From: JBAXAM01 sp964565935 | GTDB lineage: Bacteria > Pseudomonadota > Gammaproteobacteria > UBA9339 | DNA: 23,033 nucleotides | Assembly: GCA_964565935.1 (NCBI GenBank) | Contig: CAZMGW010000018.1 | Span: 1 to 23,033 of the forward strand | Direction: 5' to 3' | Shown here: one piece after another, positions 22,449 through 23,033 of the stretch | How positions within the stretch are numbered: position 1 is the first letter of the stretch | How the letters are laid out: each line of letters begins with the position of its first letter | Position numbers and translations under genes: made by a program | Notes under the pieces: generated by a model | Database searches by the model: none | What the model was told of the DNA's origin: nothing | Seen by the model: only the letters and a program-made list of their open reading frames with translations

Positions 22449-23033
<585 letters not shown>

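Overview
The window looks like chromosome from a gammaproteobacterium with a fairly AT-rich, compact genome. The evidence is a gammaproteobacterial-type 16S rRNA 5' half with an E. coli-like boxB/boxA/boxC leader, the gene orders rpsF-rpsR-rplI-dnaB-alr and dprA-smg-topA with divergent def, and families typical of that class (Smg, YgfX-like, DUF4389). A Legionellales/Coxiellales-type relative is my guess, not a demonstrated placement. The assembly has two short N gaps, both inside dnaB.

Layout. 1-229 is non-coding with a 30-bp direct repeat. 230-3994 (minus) is one ribosomal/replication operon, rpsF-rpsR-rplI-dnaB-alr, with a good promoter and a leader hairpin resembling the S6:S18 autoregulatory element. 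4156-6375 (minus) holds pgi and an unrecognised 187-aa gene. 6558-10507 (minus) is the dprA-smg-topA cluster; def diverges from dprA.

11211-19001 is the accessory part. It has a YgfX-like membrane protein, a DUF4389 membrane protein, an aromatic amino acid permease, a 589-aa NMO-like protein of unknown role, and three AAA ATPase/DUF4143 genes plus the decayed start of a fourth. One ATPase has lost its Walker A end, exactly where a second ATPase cassette begins. The second cassette and the relic are both preceded by the same tandem pair of 30-bp hairpin units placed 2 bp before the start codon. The third ATPase has a different 45-bp palindrome just upstream. This family of start-codon-abutting palindromes with ATPase genes, with truncated genes at the edges, is the best candidate for an under-described system here.

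19106-20207 is prfB with a conserved programmed +1 frameshift. It is divergent from an M23 endopeptidase (20383-21837). A long promoter/leader region then leads into the 16S rRNA gene, which runs off the right edge.

The core genes serve translation (S6, S18, L9, RF2, deformylase, rRNA), replication and topology (DnaB, TopA), DNA uptake/recombination (DprA), cell wall (Alr, M23) and glycolysis (Pgi). No tRNA, insertion sequence transposase or CRISPR array was seen.
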